Notes: generated by a model from the sequence alone, not told the origin. Numbered from the stretch's first letter, positions 45,301-55,901 are shown. The stretch is 64,000 nucleotides of DNA from Pyricularia pennisetigena (GCF_004337985.1 NC_043740.1:620001-684000), one strand, 5' to 3'. Translations and numbers: made by a program.

Positions 45301-48117
45301 ACCAGTAGGATACCCAATTTTTTTCGTACCAAAAAAGAACGGAAAATTACGATTATACGTGGATTACAAACAATTAAACGATATTATAATAAAACATTGC
45401 TACCCGTTCCCACTAATAGGAGAATTTCGAAACATGTTTGACCAAATATAATAATTTACGATATTAAATTTTAAAGGAGCATATAATTTAATCCGTATAA
45501 AGGGAGGCGAGGAATGGAAAATAGTATTTCGCACCAAACGAAAATATTACGAATACCTGGTAATTATTTTTCGGTTTTACTAACGCCCCGGCAATTTTTC
45601 AAACCATAATTAACCACGTTTTTAGGGAATGTTTAAACATTTTTGTCGTTATTTACCTGGACGATATCCTTGTTTTTTCCAAGACGTTGGAAAAATATAA
45701 AAAACACGTTTACACAATTTTATAAAAGCTATAAAACGTTAAACCTTGAATTAAACACGAAAAATGCATTTTTTACAGCAAGTAAATTAATTTGCTAAGA
45801 TATATTATCGCCCTTGGAAAAATTAGGATGGAAAAATCAAAAATCCAAATAGTAAAGGAATAGCCCCAATTATAAAACGTAAAAAACGTTCGGGCATTTT
45901 TTGGATTCGTGAATTTTTATGAAAAATTTATTAAAAGTTACGGCGCGATCGCCACCCTATTGACCAATATAATTAAAAAGGATATAAAGTTCCAATAAAC
46001 GAAATAAATACAGCAAGCTTTCGATCCATTACGAAATATAATAATACAAAAACCGATTTTCAAAATACCAGACCCAACGAATTTTTTCGAAATCGAAACC
46101 GACGCATCCGATTATATAATCGGAGGATAATTTAACCAACGAAACGAAAAAGGACGCCTGCACCTTTGCGCCTCTTTGTTACAAAAATTTTATAAACCAA
46201 AATTTAATTACCAAATCCACGATAAAAGATTTATAGCTATTATCCGAGCATTTGAAAAATGGAAACCACAGTTATCCGGAATTAAATACGAAATATTAAT
46301 TTACACGGATTATAAAAACCTGACCCATTTTATTACCAATAAAATGTTAAATAAACGATAAATTAAATGGGCAAAATTCCTTTTAAAATTCCATTTTAAA
46401 ATCATTTACCGAAAAGGAACAAAAAATGGCAGGGCCGACGCCCTTAGCAAAAGACCAAATTATAAAAACATAATACCCGAGGAAGCACGGAAAATTTTAC
46501 GGTAAACGACAGCGGAAACCTTTTACCAATTCACCGAAATTTTATAACGATTAATACGGTAACCATACCAAAAAAAATACGGAAAATCCACGAAAATAAA
46601 GTTTACGGATATTAAGGAATTTCCAAAATATGGAAACGGTTAAAACAGCACCACAATTTTAAAAAAACACGATAAAAAGTACGAAAAGCTATTAAAAACT
46701 GCGAATTTTGCGCAAAAAACAAATCCGCCAAACATAAACTTTACGGGTTTTTACAATTTTTACCAGCCCCTAATAAAACCTGGTAAACCATTATAATGGA
46801 TTTTATCGTTAAATTACCACCTTCGGAAAAACTATTTACTAAAACTAAATACGACAGTATATTAGTTATAGTGGATAAATTTACTAAATAAGCCTATTTC
46901 CTACCTTATAAAAAAAGTAATAACGCCGAAAAAATCGTTTACATATTCCTACGAATAATTGTCAGCAATTACAGATTTCCAAAAAACATTATTACGGATA
47001 AAGATGAATTTTTTATATTAAAATTTCGGAAATTTTCAATGGATTAGCTAGGAATCAACCACAAACTATTTACAATATTCCACCCACAAGTAAACGGATA
47101 AATAAAACGAGTAAAGCAAATATTAAAATAATATTTAAAATGTTATGTAAATTATAAATAGGATATTTGGGTACGGTTATTACCTATAGCATAATTCGTA
47201 TATAATAATTTAAAAAATGAGAGTACCAAAATAACCCCGTTTTATACCAATTGCGGATTTAACCTTACGGTATATAAAGAATTAAAAACCACGATTACGG
47301 CCCCACGAACCGATAAATAAGCAAACGAACTACGAAAATTCCATTAAAAATTCCAACAGGAATTGGAATTCGTACGAAAAAAAATGACCAAATACGCCAA
47401 CCAATATCGGATAAAAGAACCATTTTTCCAGGAAGGAAATAGCGTTTATTTTATTCAACGCAATATTGAAATACAACGACTAAATAACAAGTTTAATTTT
47501 AAACAATTTGGACCTTTTAAAATCGATAAAAAGATTAGCGAAACCAATTACAGATTATTATTACCAGGAATTATCAAAATCTACCTAACGTTCCACGTAT
47601 TATTATTGGAACCAGCACCACCCGGTACCAATATAAAAGAAACCATCGAAATCGACGCAAAAAAAACGTACGACGTCGAACGAATATTGGACCATAAACG
47701 CAATTACGGTAAAATAAAATATTTTATTAAATGGGAAAATTATGGATACGAAAAGAAAACATCTGGGAACCCTTTAACCATTTCCAAAATTGCCAGGAAT
47801 TATTCCGCCAATATTATTAAAAGCTGGATTTGCGAACAAATTAGCCAAAAAAAAAAGGACGACCTAAGAAAATACCATTTACTATTCCCAAAAGCTAAGG
47901 ATCGACCAGGATTCGAAATTATATTATTAAACGAATTTATAAAAAAAATAATTAATATATACCACGAATTAGAATATACGAATAAAGCAATTAACCGACC
48001 GAATGCTGCGCAAAAACATTTACTTTATCCAACAAAAAAGGATTTAAAAGACCTATTGGGAAAAACGAATCCCAGGCAAAATTGGAATCCGGAAAAAGCG
48101 ATTCCAGAAACATTTTA
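42400..48117 (+). pseudogene. Gypsy gag-pol polyprotein with C-terminal chromodomain
   Basis: Gag is recognisable from about 42600 (TGTRVYFYFNEDNFDNNAEK, FEPILRNYLDY) and ends with a zinc knuckle KCFKCDKLGYITKFYP (about 43283-43330), whose His and last Cys appear mutated. Protease is poorly preserved (about 43500-44100). Reverse transcriptase starts at 45236: VGYPIFFVPKKNGKLRLYVD, KQLNDIIIKHCYPFPLI, then YLDDI remnants at 45650-45670. RNase H follows (FEIETDASDYIIGG, about 46085-46130; IYTDYKNLTHF, about 46295-46330), with integrase at 46790-47250 (DFIVKLPP, VDKFTK, ITDKDEF). The last open part (47363-48117) holds the integrase C-terminus (FGPFKIDKKIS, YLTFHVLLLEP) and a chromodomain (YDVERILDHKRNYG, KYFIKWENYG), which in chromoviruses directs insertion to heterochromatin. 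Stops are mostly at Gln/Trp codons, so the copy is dead. Confidence 0.92.
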
Positions 48118-48118
48118 G

Positions 48119-48530
48119 GAAGAATTTCGGCCGATCGCCGCCGTTTTTCCTATTTTGCCTTTTTACGTTCGATTCGATTTAATTTTTCCAACTTGTCGAT
48201 ATTACGACGAACCGTTTTTATTATTTTTTCAAACCACATTTTCTTTATTTACGCAATGGAAAATGTTTTCCTCCGCCGCCTCCAATTTAGATTTAAATTT
48301 TAAATATTGGGCCGCGATTTTATGCAGCTTTTTTCGGGAAATACTTATAATATCGCATCGCGAACGAGCCAGGCAAATATATTCGATATAACGAAAAGAA
48401 TCCCGAGGCGATACAGCGCATTTCGCGATTCCCTGCGATTCGTAAACAAAATAAAAAAGTATTTCGACCGCCGAAAAAAGAAGTACAAAAAACAAATCGT
48501 TGCGACGAGCGGTGGACGTGCGACCACGAA
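48119..48530 (-). pseudogene. Possible antisense coiled-coil ORF of the Gypsy element
   Basis: Between the end of pol and the 3' LTR, the minus strand reads CLARSRCDIISISRKKLHKI, then LKFKSKLEAAEENIFHCV, and in a neighbouring frame RRNIDKLEKLNRIERKK and EKRRRSAEILPKM. This is charged, Leu-heptad-rich sequence, better than expected for random antisense. Some fungal chromoviruses carry an extra antisense frame at this position. Interrupted and frameshifted here. Function unknown. Confidence 0.45.
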
Positions 48531-48659
48531 TTTTAATTACGCGATTGGATATAGCGTGAAAAAGCTAGCAAGGAAGAAATATGGAAATAAAAACAAAAAT
48601 TAGGGGAATATAAATTAATTAAAAACCAAAAGGATTTGGCTAAGGAAGAGGAAATTTAA

Positions 48660-49101
48660 TTTTACGACCAGATAAAATGGGTCGGTATTAATAAGGCCAG
48701 GCGGGGTTATACCCCTTTTAACGATATTCGATTAGAAAAAACACTGACCGATAAGAAACAGAATTATATAAAAGATTACGTAACCCCACGTAATCGCCAA
48801 AAAAACGATATAATTGATATATTATATATTAATTATAGCAGAACAAATAATGTGCGGGTTATGGGATATATTACATATAATACACCCAGGACAACGGATT
48901 ATTTAAGGACAAGTTTATTATTATGTAAATAAAATTTAGTTTAGGATTGTTTAGCAGTAATTAATTTATTACCTACCCAGGAATCGATTATAACTTCACC
49001 CCAGTTATTGAGAACCCCCGTTACCCAGTCCAGACGCTCACTTGCTTTAACCCACTGTACTTTACCCTAAGAACAGGTTACCCGATACCTTGATCGTAAC
49101 A
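48660..49101 (+). repeat. 3' LTR of the Gypsy element
   Basis: Collinear with 41903-42345, ending GATCGTAACA and followed directly by CAGGG. The first two bases differ from the left LTR (TT for TG). Confidence 0.9.
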
Positions 49102-49275
49102 CAGGGTAATCAACTGTTGAATTGTCTTTTAAAACTGATCCATTTGCGTAATTAAGGCTTTTAATTGCAGGTTGTGGGCCTGTAATTTAGCGGTTAAAAC
49201 TTCGTTTGGGCTGGGCTCAGGCCCCCTCTCTGTTGGAATTGGGCCTGGAAGGCCCGATATAAGGCTGTTTTCCAT

Positions 49276-50097
49276 TATAGGGTAGCCTAAATTATAATTG
49301 CAATTCGCTAATTTATAGGTATAATTAATTAACCTAATTATTTAAGGGTAAATACCCTATTTAAATTTAGGATTTGCTATATCGTTTGCCTTTGAACGGG
49401 TATAGGCCTGTGATTGCCAACTACAGGGTTTATTGCTATTTTCAGTGGTTAAAGTCCACTAAAATACAGGGTTGGAATCCCTAAAATCCCCAATTAATGG
49501 GTGCCCTGGTATTTGTACCAATCCAGGTGCACGTAACGAATTTAATTCGTTAAATGGGTGCAGGGTAGACTGCAGGGTATCGTACAGGGTAAACTGCAGG
49601 GTATCGTGCAGGGTAGACTGCAGGATATCGTGCAGGGTAAATTAACCATTAACGTAATTCCGTTAATGGGTTTATGGGTTATTGTAAACCCTATTAAACG
49701 CATTAGGATTCAGTGGGCTATTAGCGAACGAATATAGGGGCTTTTGGCCCTAATTCGCTAGCGTGAACCCTACTAAAATTTGAACCAATTACAGTGGCGT
49801 GCACGATCCACAAAACCCACACCAAAAATTTTGGATTTGCAATGCAAGCGATCGCTGCAGTACCTGAAAAAACCTGAGTCGAACGCTAATTTTTAGCGAT
49901 CCCCATTGAAAATACAGGGGGTTAAATGCTGAATTAGCGCCTAAAACCAACGATTTCGCACAAAAACAGCAATATTTTCGTCAATATACGTGCTGTAAGG
50001 ATGCGATAATAACCAAAATAAAGCTTAAATTTCAAGTTTCCCAGCGATGCACAATACATTTTAGTGCACAAACTAAAACCTTTCCGGGCTTATAACC
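49276..50097 (-). other. Copia 5' leader
   Basis: Untranslated leader between the 5' LTR and the gag start (reading right to left). It contains 24-bp tandem units at 49559-49640. No reading frame of note. The primer-binding site should abut 50097; the adjacent minus-strand sequence GGTTATAAGCCCGG does not match a tRNA I can name. Confidence 0.65.
49559..49640. repeat. 24-bp tandem repeat in the Copia leader
   Basis: Three full units of TGCAGGGTAGACTGCAGGG-TATCG plus a partial one, each itself built of two CAGGGTA half-units. The CAGGGTA word is also frequent elsewhere in this Copia element and in the solo LTRs. Confidence 0.9.
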
Positions 50098-50655
50098 TGT
50101 TAACAATATGGGTTGCTAACAGGGGTTTAGGCATTCGCCTTAATGCGGCGTGGTGCTAATTGCGTGGTAAAAACCGGTAATTACAGGGTTCGTATGCACT
50201 AAATTCACTAATTTTGTGATTAATAAATTTAATTTATTGGTGGGGGAGATTTTGCTTTATCTCCTTTATATATTTTCCGATATTGAAGTGGGGGTCCGCA
50301 CCTCGCAAAGGGTTCCGGTGCCGCACACGAGTTTCCGAAAAATTATTTTGTATGCGTTGTTGCAAAAACACCCTTATTTCCATACAAACCATTTCTGGGT
50401 TCGCACTCATTTGCTAATTTGGTGAAAATTTCAACCCGGTACAGGGTAGCTGATTCGTAAGTGCAGGGTGGGTATTAAACCCGGTACAGGGTGAAACCAC
50501 ATTCGCTGATTTTAAATCGCAATTCCTGCAACACACACATAAAATATAGCAGAAAATCCGACAGCCCTATCAGCCCCATTTCGGCACTATTTATTGTGGT
50601 TTATTTACAAATAAAAGTGGACCCATTACATGCTAAATAACGCATATAATTCACA
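50098..50655 (-). repeat. 5' LTR of the Copia element
   Basis: 558 bp, plus-strand view TGTTAACAATATGGG to CGCATATAATTCACA. Uninterrupted, so it gives the ancestral sequence for the insertion at 18499. Confidence 0.92.
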
Positions 50656-50810
50656 GGTAATTATCACCGCAATTTCCCGTTTTAAAAGCCAAAATTACAA
50701 ATATTATCAAATTGCTATTTATCCAGCTAATTACTTGTTTTAATACTGTTTATTTGCTATCTTTCGATACGTCATACGTAATATTTATATAGCCACCATA
50801 AGCTTATATC

Positions 50811-50820
<10 letters not shown>

Positions 50821-50848
<28 letters not shown>
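50821..50848. repeat. (AT)14 microsatellite
   Basis: Fourteen uninterrupted AT units in the centre of the split MITE. Confidence 0.95.
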
Positions 50849-50851
<3 letters not shown>

Positions 50852-51229
50852 CTGATGAAACGCTACATATATCGTAAAAAAACAGGGCAATTACTCTAAT
50901 AAGGTTATATATGTACAATATAATAGCATTTTTAATTTTGGCTTTTAAAACGGGAAATTGCGGTAATTATTGCCGTTTTTCGTTACCATACAATTTATAC
51001 AGGAAACTCTAAAGCCGGATTTAACCGCCCAACCTTTCACATATATGATACATATCCAAAAGTCCTTTTCGGTATGGGTTTTACTATTAAATCCCTATAT
51101 ACATTTTTACAATAATAGCGATACGATTTTTGTTCGATTCATCATACCGTTTTCTAAAAGGGGAGTTTTGGTGTAAAAAGGGTGCCCATTAGGGGGGGTG
51201 GCCATCAGGTGGTACCCAACGTTACCTAG

Positions 51230-51867
51230 TGTGAGGAGGCTACGAGATAGAATAAACTTGATTTTGACCGCGGGGAAAAGTGGATCACGGTTAAGGTTAA
51301 TGGAACGTTAAAATGGCAAATAACCGTTTGCTAGCGGGTAATAGAGATAATATCTTGTTATTACACCATCAGTTCGTTTAATCGTTAAATCGTTAAATCG
51401 ATAAAGGTTATAAACCTAAACCTAAGTCGTGAATTACGTGTTCGAATCCGTGGGTGCAGATTTTCGATCCGGGTCGCCGGAATGCGGGGTCACGTCCTAT
51501 GATTGGCCTTACCAATGTTACTGACCTACCGGCTTATTAAGCCTAACGGCCTATTGTGTTTATGCATGCACAGAAAATCTGCGAGCATAACGGGATTCGA
51601 ACATACGCACTTCCACAACGTATATATGGTATAGATTATGGTACGTGCATTATACCACGAAGCTACATTATATATAGCGTATTTGTTTGTTGTTGAAACT
51701 ATCAACAAAGACGTGATATATAAAGCTTTGTGTGTATAAACGCGTATAAGTTTCATTTATTATTTTTTTGTTCGATGCAGGGTGACTAATAAAACTAGCC
51801 TATGCTAGCCGTTATAAGGAGATGCAGGGTAGCTAATAAAATTAGCCATGCGCTAGCCATGTTCACA
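51230..51867 (+). mobile_element. Solo LTR (638 bp), copy 2
   Basis: TGTGAGGAGGCTACGAGATA to CATGTTCACA, same length and orientation as 8522-9159. The 5-bp duplication CCTAG is exact at 51225-51229 and 51868-51872. On the minus strand it has an A-box-like TAGCTTCGTGG (51655-51665) and a B-box-like TTCGAATCCCG (about 51590-51601). On the plus strand it has a second TGTTCGAATCC near 51440. It sits between the right end of the split MITE and the second Copia fragment, and appears to have inserted in that Copia sequence (TTACCTAG-CGG). Confidence 0.9.
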
Positions 51868-52887
51868 CCTAGCGGCCTACCGGGCCTACGGAGCCTCAAT
51901 TTACGTTACCTTTTAGGGCTTTTACCGCTAAAATTCTGCATCACAGGTGAATTTACGGTTATTTCCGTATTTTGTTCGGGATTTAGCTTTTCCGTTACCG
52001 TATTTTCTTCCCGTTCCGAATCGGTATAAATTTAATAATCCCCGTAATTTTCGGGGTTTATATTGTTCAGTTTTACGTCCAACGCAGCTGCGTAGCCCTC
52101 TGGAAACCCTTGTAAGGCTATGCTAAAAACAATGCTATATTTACCTTTTATACAGGCGTAGGTCGAAATGGGTATATTTCGAACAAAAATAACGCACCCT
52201 TTTACCTCTAAACACAACGAGTGTTTAGCGGTCTTTGGGCGTCCCCACGCCTTGCGATCTTTAATATACAAAATATCTTTTAATGATACCCCCTTCATAT
52301 TATAGTGTATAAGGATATTAGCGATATTTATTCCAAACGAAAAGATATGTAGAACGTTATTTAACGTAACCTTTCCAAAGTCGCTAGCCTTTTGGCCGTA
52401 ACGGACCTATATTTTAATAGTTCCGGTGCGTATAGGCTTTACAGGGCCACTTCCGGCTCCGATTCCGACTGTAAAACCGGGGGTATAATCGGTAAAAAGT
52501 TGCTTATTTGCAAAAATATAGTGCGTGCTACCTGTATTATACAAGACAAAGTAACCTAGCTTCCAGAGTTTAGGGGCCCATTTTACGCTGCGTCCAGACT
52601 TCATGTTAAACCTAAAATTAGCTATTCATAGTCTTAACGTGTTACCGGTATGGGGTTCCGAATTCGAATTAGAACGTAATTCTATAATTTCGCTAATAGC
52701 GGAATTAACCTCCCATTCCAGCGCGTTAAACCCTGCGCATTCGTTAGCGTTACCTGGAATTAAATCCGTAAATAGTTCGAAATCCGTTTAAACTATAATA
52801 ATTCCAACGGTTATCTCGCTGGAATTGGAGGATTTAGTATTTCTTTTCCATAATTGAACCCGAATTTGGGTTTTTACACTTTTTTCG
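51868..52887 (-). mobile_element. Fragment of a second Copia copy
   Basis: About 1 kb collinear with 24400-25168 joined to 27034-27284, that is the gag/protease region without the 25169-27024 insertion. YNTGSTHYIFANKQ (about 52500-52545, minus) is the protease site with Asp changed to Asn, a RIP-type change. It is cut at the left by the solo LTR and MITE and at the right by another TAGTCTCAG end. No LTR of its own is found. Confidence 0.85.
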
Positions 52888-54294
52888 TAGCCTCAGTGCT
52901 CAGACTAGACCCCCCTGCTTCGCAGTGGGCACCGAGCGCTCCATGTACCTTTTAGCCAGATGGTTTTTCGACCAATTGCATTAGCCGAAAAGATCGCGCT
53001 CGTTCTGGTCTGAAGACAATTTGTCGATTTTCCCCGCTTATAGCGGGTATTTGTACTGTATTCGCATTGTGCATGCACTGCATACGAAACAATAATAGTA
53101 TAACCATTATGTTTAATTGAATATTTAAATAAAGAAATAAATAGCAATTGTAAGAAAATGGGGTGATCTGCATTGCAATAGGTAATCTTTTTACACTCTT
53201 TTGACGCAGGATTCGTTAGTATAGCTTTCCTGGTTACATGGATATTTCAATATTAATCATATTTTGAAATTTTTAATATACATTGTAATATTTCGTTTAT
53301 TATTTAAACTAGAAGTATCTTATTAAAATAAAATAAACCGGCACAAAAGGGGCCTTTGCAGTAGCGTAGCGGTGATGAGCGCACGCGATTGACGCTTGAA
53401 ATAATTATTCTATTAAATCTTTTCTTCTTATTAATAATGTATTAAAAGAAGTAATGATTCGCCCATTACTTTGTAAAATTAAACAAAGCTAAAATACAGC
53501 AATTGGATTAGACTACTACAAAGAAAGACTATTTAACGTTTTTTTAATTAATTTTATTTTATTAAATAACATAAAAAATATAAGAACAATACAATTTTAA
53601 AATTCTTTTCAATAAAAGGATTATTAAAACTGATATCAAAAAACGGGCCCAAGTAGATGCTTGTATATCTACGTCATCTAATTCCTGAGATTTTGCTTTT
53701 ATAATCGTTAAAATTGGTAAAAATATAAAAGCGTTTCGATTGTAAATTATATACAAAATTGTATATACCTTATCTATCCGCTTATTTAACGGTGTATATA
53801 GTATGGTATAAATACCAGGATTCGATATACCGTATCTTACACGTACGCCCCCACCCACCCGCAAAGATTTTAAAATTTGGTTAAAAAATAAAAATAATAA
53901 TAAAGAAAGTCGAAAATCGAAAAAAAAAATCGAAAAAACAGTACCACTATGAACGAATTAAAGGCAGGTGGTATCCCATTCGGCCGTTATAGCAGATAAA
54001 AGAATAAGTTAAACCGTTGCTAATAGCGGTATTAAACGCTATTTTCAACGTACAAACCGGTTATTCTTACGATTTTTATTTATCTTTTTATAACGGAATG
54101 TGGGTCGCCAAAATACCGAAAATACTGCCATAAACGGCGAAATTCGACAAGTTGTCCTCAGCCTTGAACCAGAACGATCTTTGGATGGACCCACAGGTAC
54201 ATTGCAAAAACACAATTCAGCGACGAAATGGAGCGAAGTGAACGAAGTGGATTAATGGTGGAGTTCTGGGTTTCAAGAATAAGCCCTATAACTA
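52888..54294 (+). mobile_element. Divergent, shortened TAGTCTCAG element
   Basis: Left end TAGCCTCAGTGCTCAGACTA; right end resembles AATAAGCCCTATAACTA, a mutated family terminus. Length 1.4 kb versus 1.84 kb for its relatives, with only one of the two internal modules and a different middle (around 53330-53400, GC-richer). The left flank CTTTTTTCG and the right flank ATCAATTGT do not match, so the two ends may belong to different insertions or one flank was deleted. Confidence 0.65.
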
Positions 54295-54626
54295 ATCAAT
54301 TGTTTAATCTCAATCCAGCATTTCAAATGCGAGACCGAGGCTTATTTTCGGAATTTATTATAGATTGTCCAAATTTATATTACGTTGTTTAAACTAAAAT
54401 GCGATTACTTTAGCAGAATTAATTTAACAAGTGATTATATATTATTCTTTATTTATAGTCCTACTATATTAATAAATAATGACGTAATTTGTGCTGACAG
54501 CGTTAACTTGGTTAATTATACCTATTTGTGGACGGTGATTTAAATTTAATTTGACGGGTAAATTTGTAAACGGTCCAATGTTAGAACCTGCTCGGCCTGC
54601 CCTTCCTTTTGAATATAATTGCTTTT
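54295..54626. other. AT-rich stretch, nothing assigned
   Basis: No repeat match within the window and no open frame of interest. Confidence 0.4.
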
Positions 54627-54770
54627 TATTACGACCAGACAATTGGGCCGGTACCAGGGAGGCCAAGCGGGGTTACACCCCTCCTAACGACACTCGACTA
54701 AAGAAACACCGACCGGCAGGAAGCAGGATTATATAAAATCCCGGTTACGTAATAATAAGTAACCATTAAA
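54627..54770 (+). repeat. Fragment of a Gypsy LTR
   Basis: TATTACGACCAGACAATTGG through CACCCCTCCTAACGACACTC and CCGACCGGCAGGAAGCAGG matches the first 130-140 bp of the LTR at 41903. Similarity ends near 54750-54770. It may be a truncated or diverged LTR; no TSD is evident. Confidence 0.75.
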
Positions 54771-55442
54771 AAATAATTTCGGTCAATCTGTAAAACCTCC
54801 ATTAGGAATTACCAATCAAACAAATCAGGAAAAATGATATTAAAAACATAATTTATATAAAACGCGCTCATTACGATATAAATAAATTCGGTTTCCAGAT
54901 GTGCAAGTGTAATCTCAATATTTAAACGCTTGCATAATTATACTAATACTAACATTTTTGCCAACAACTTTATATTATTATTAGCAATTTCATGATACGG
55001 GTTCTATTTGATCTGTTTTGTCATTAAGATACCTATTTTGGCAATCTCCCTAACTTAATACTTTCCAGGTATATTTCTTTGAGATACTAATTCAAAAGCT
55101 TAATTATAGAATATGGTTTGTGGATTATTATTTTTTCAAAACTTTAAAACTGGGTATATGCTTGTTATCATCCGCAATACTAGTATTTACGCTAAATATG
55201 AAAGAATCCTGCAAATATACCGCCATTTTTCCAAAAATAAATATATTAATTAATTTTTCATCACAATCTATTCCCTTGACAAATGTTTCCTCTAAAAAAA
55301 CAAAGTTCTCGCGATTATATATTAAACCGCTTTTCCATTATTAATTCGAAATATTATAACTCTAGTACCAACCCACCCTTTTTTAATTATTCAATAGTGG
55401 AATTTCAAATACTTTCCCTCGGGTAACTTATTCCTTTACGAT
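54771..55442. other. AT-rich stretch upstream of an intact small ORF
   Basis: No repeat recognised. A 74-codon frame at 55120-55344 is open but AT-driven. If 55443-55901 is a gene, its promoter lies here. Confidence 0.4.
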
Positions 55443-55901
55443 ATGTTCGCGAACGGTTTTTTATTTAACGTTACTTCTTTTCTTTTGTTTTCGAACAAAA
55501 TTTTGGCCATTCGGCCTTTTATGCTTGCCACCACTGCCACTCCAAATATGATTAAAAAATATCAAGGTTTTACTGAAACAACTGCCTCCCACCTCGATGA
55601 TCAATTTATTGCAATATTCCCATATTATATTGGATTTGCTGCTCAAATTTTTACTCGAGACCGCCCCGACACAGCATTTCACGTTTACGAAATCGATACC
55701 AACAAAATATCCGACAAATATAAAGCTTTTACTGAATTACCCAAAGAACAGAGTATAGATCGTTTTGGCATTACTTATACAGCGGAACGGTTTACAAAAC
55801 ATGTTCCTATTCCCTTGTCAGCTTTTAACGGGTATTTGTCGTTTAACGCTGGAGGTGAGGTTTCGGGAATATACCAAACGTGGCCCGAATCTTCGGTTTA
55901 A
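55443..55901 (+). CDS. Small intact ORF in AT-rich DNA, possible lineage-specific or secreted protein
   Basis: 152 codons, ATG 55443 to TAA 55901, with no RIP-type stops. Composition is visibly less AT-biased than its flanks and the third positions are mixed. The N-terminus is hydrophobic (GFLFNVTSFLLF, then AIRPFMLATTATP), compatible with a signal peptide or one membrane segment. The rest is soluble-looking: HLDDQFIAIFPYYIGFAAQI, RDRPDTAFHVYEIDTNK, RFGITYTAERFTKHV, NAGGEVSGIYQTWPES. There is no cysteine. I do not recognise the family. Small secreted proteins encoded in AT-rich, transposon-rich DNA are a known pattern for effectors of plant-associated fungi, but that is only a possibility. 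It has no other copy in the window. Confidence 0.5.
   Translation: MFANGFLFNVTSFLLFSNKILAIRPFMLATTATPNMIKKYQGFTETTASHLDDQFIAIFPYYIGFAAQIFTRDRPDTAFHVYEIDTNKISDKYKAFTELPKEQSIDRFGITYTAERFTKHVPIPLSAFNGYLSFNAGGEVSGIYQTWPESSV

Larger units (their letters stand above)
41903..49101 (+). mobile_element. Ty3/Gypsy chromovirus LTR retrotransposon
   Basis: LTRs 41903-42345 and 48660-49101 (443 and 442 bp) begin TGTTACGACCAG (right copy TTTTACGACC) and end GTAACA (left copy GTAATA). The target duplication CAGGG is exact at 41898-41902 and 49102-49106. Total 7199 bp, inserted in Copia gag. A purine-rich tract (AAGGAAGAGGAAA) precedes the right LTR. The right LTR shows more C to T changes than the left in its first half, consistent with RIP. 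The gag-pol order places integrase after RNase H, as in Gypsy, with a chromodomain at the C-terminus. Confidence 0.95.
41062..49275 (-). pseudogene. Copia gag N-terminal half, split by the Gypsy element
   Basis: The minus-strand ATG at 49275 begins MENSLISGLPGPIPTERG, followed by a helical stretch (LQAHNLQLKALITQMDQF) down to 49107. After the Gypsy insertion (41903-49101) the frame resumes in phase at 41897 with LTLKSGNSINFNGNL. It continues through LPEHEQLILSLLIKNSL and SRFDLLVAKLINTNVQINPV to 41062, where the 13.8-kb element is inserted. This matches the general layout of fungal Copia gag proteins, which form the particle. A few stops at former Gln/Trp codons break it. It is continued at 27284-27034 and 25168. 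Confidence 0.78.
18215..50655 (-). mobile_element. Ty1/Copia LTR retrotransposon, multiply invaded
   Basis: Two direct repeats of 558 bp (18215-20630 after removing an insert, and 50098-50655) bound the element. The target duplication GGTAA is exact at 18210-18214 and 50656-50660. On the minus strand the LTR begins TGTGAATTATATGCG and ends CCCATATTGTTAACA. A polypurine tract (AAAAAAGGGGG, minus strand, about 20631-20641) abuts the 3' LTR. Removing four nested insertions (18499-20347, 25169-27024, 27285-41052, 41903-49101) leaves about 7.7 kb. The domain order protease, integrase, reverse transcriptase, RNase H is that of Copia. Confidence 0.92.
17950..51223. mobile_element. Long-inverted-repeat MITE (pogo/Tc1-like), split by the Copia element
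   Basis: If the Copia insertion (18215-50655 plus one GGTAA) is removed, 17950-18214 joins 50661-51223 into an element of about 0.83 kb. Its two arms are inverted copies for roughly 300 bp: ACGTTAGGTACCCCCTGATG on the left, and on the right the mirror ACGTTGGGTACCACCTGATG. TA dinucleotides flank both ends (17948-17949 and just after 51223), as in Tc1/mariner-pogo elements. The extreme ends are partly palindromic (AACGTT), so the target duplication is not certain. The middle holds an (AT)14 microsatellite (50821-50848). No coding capacity. Confidence 0.65.

Noticed and set aside
50655..50970. A separate 310-bp MITE with 45-bp terminal repeats
   Set aside because: Its ends continue into longer inverted arms once Copia is removed, so it is the centre of the split MITE, not a separate element.
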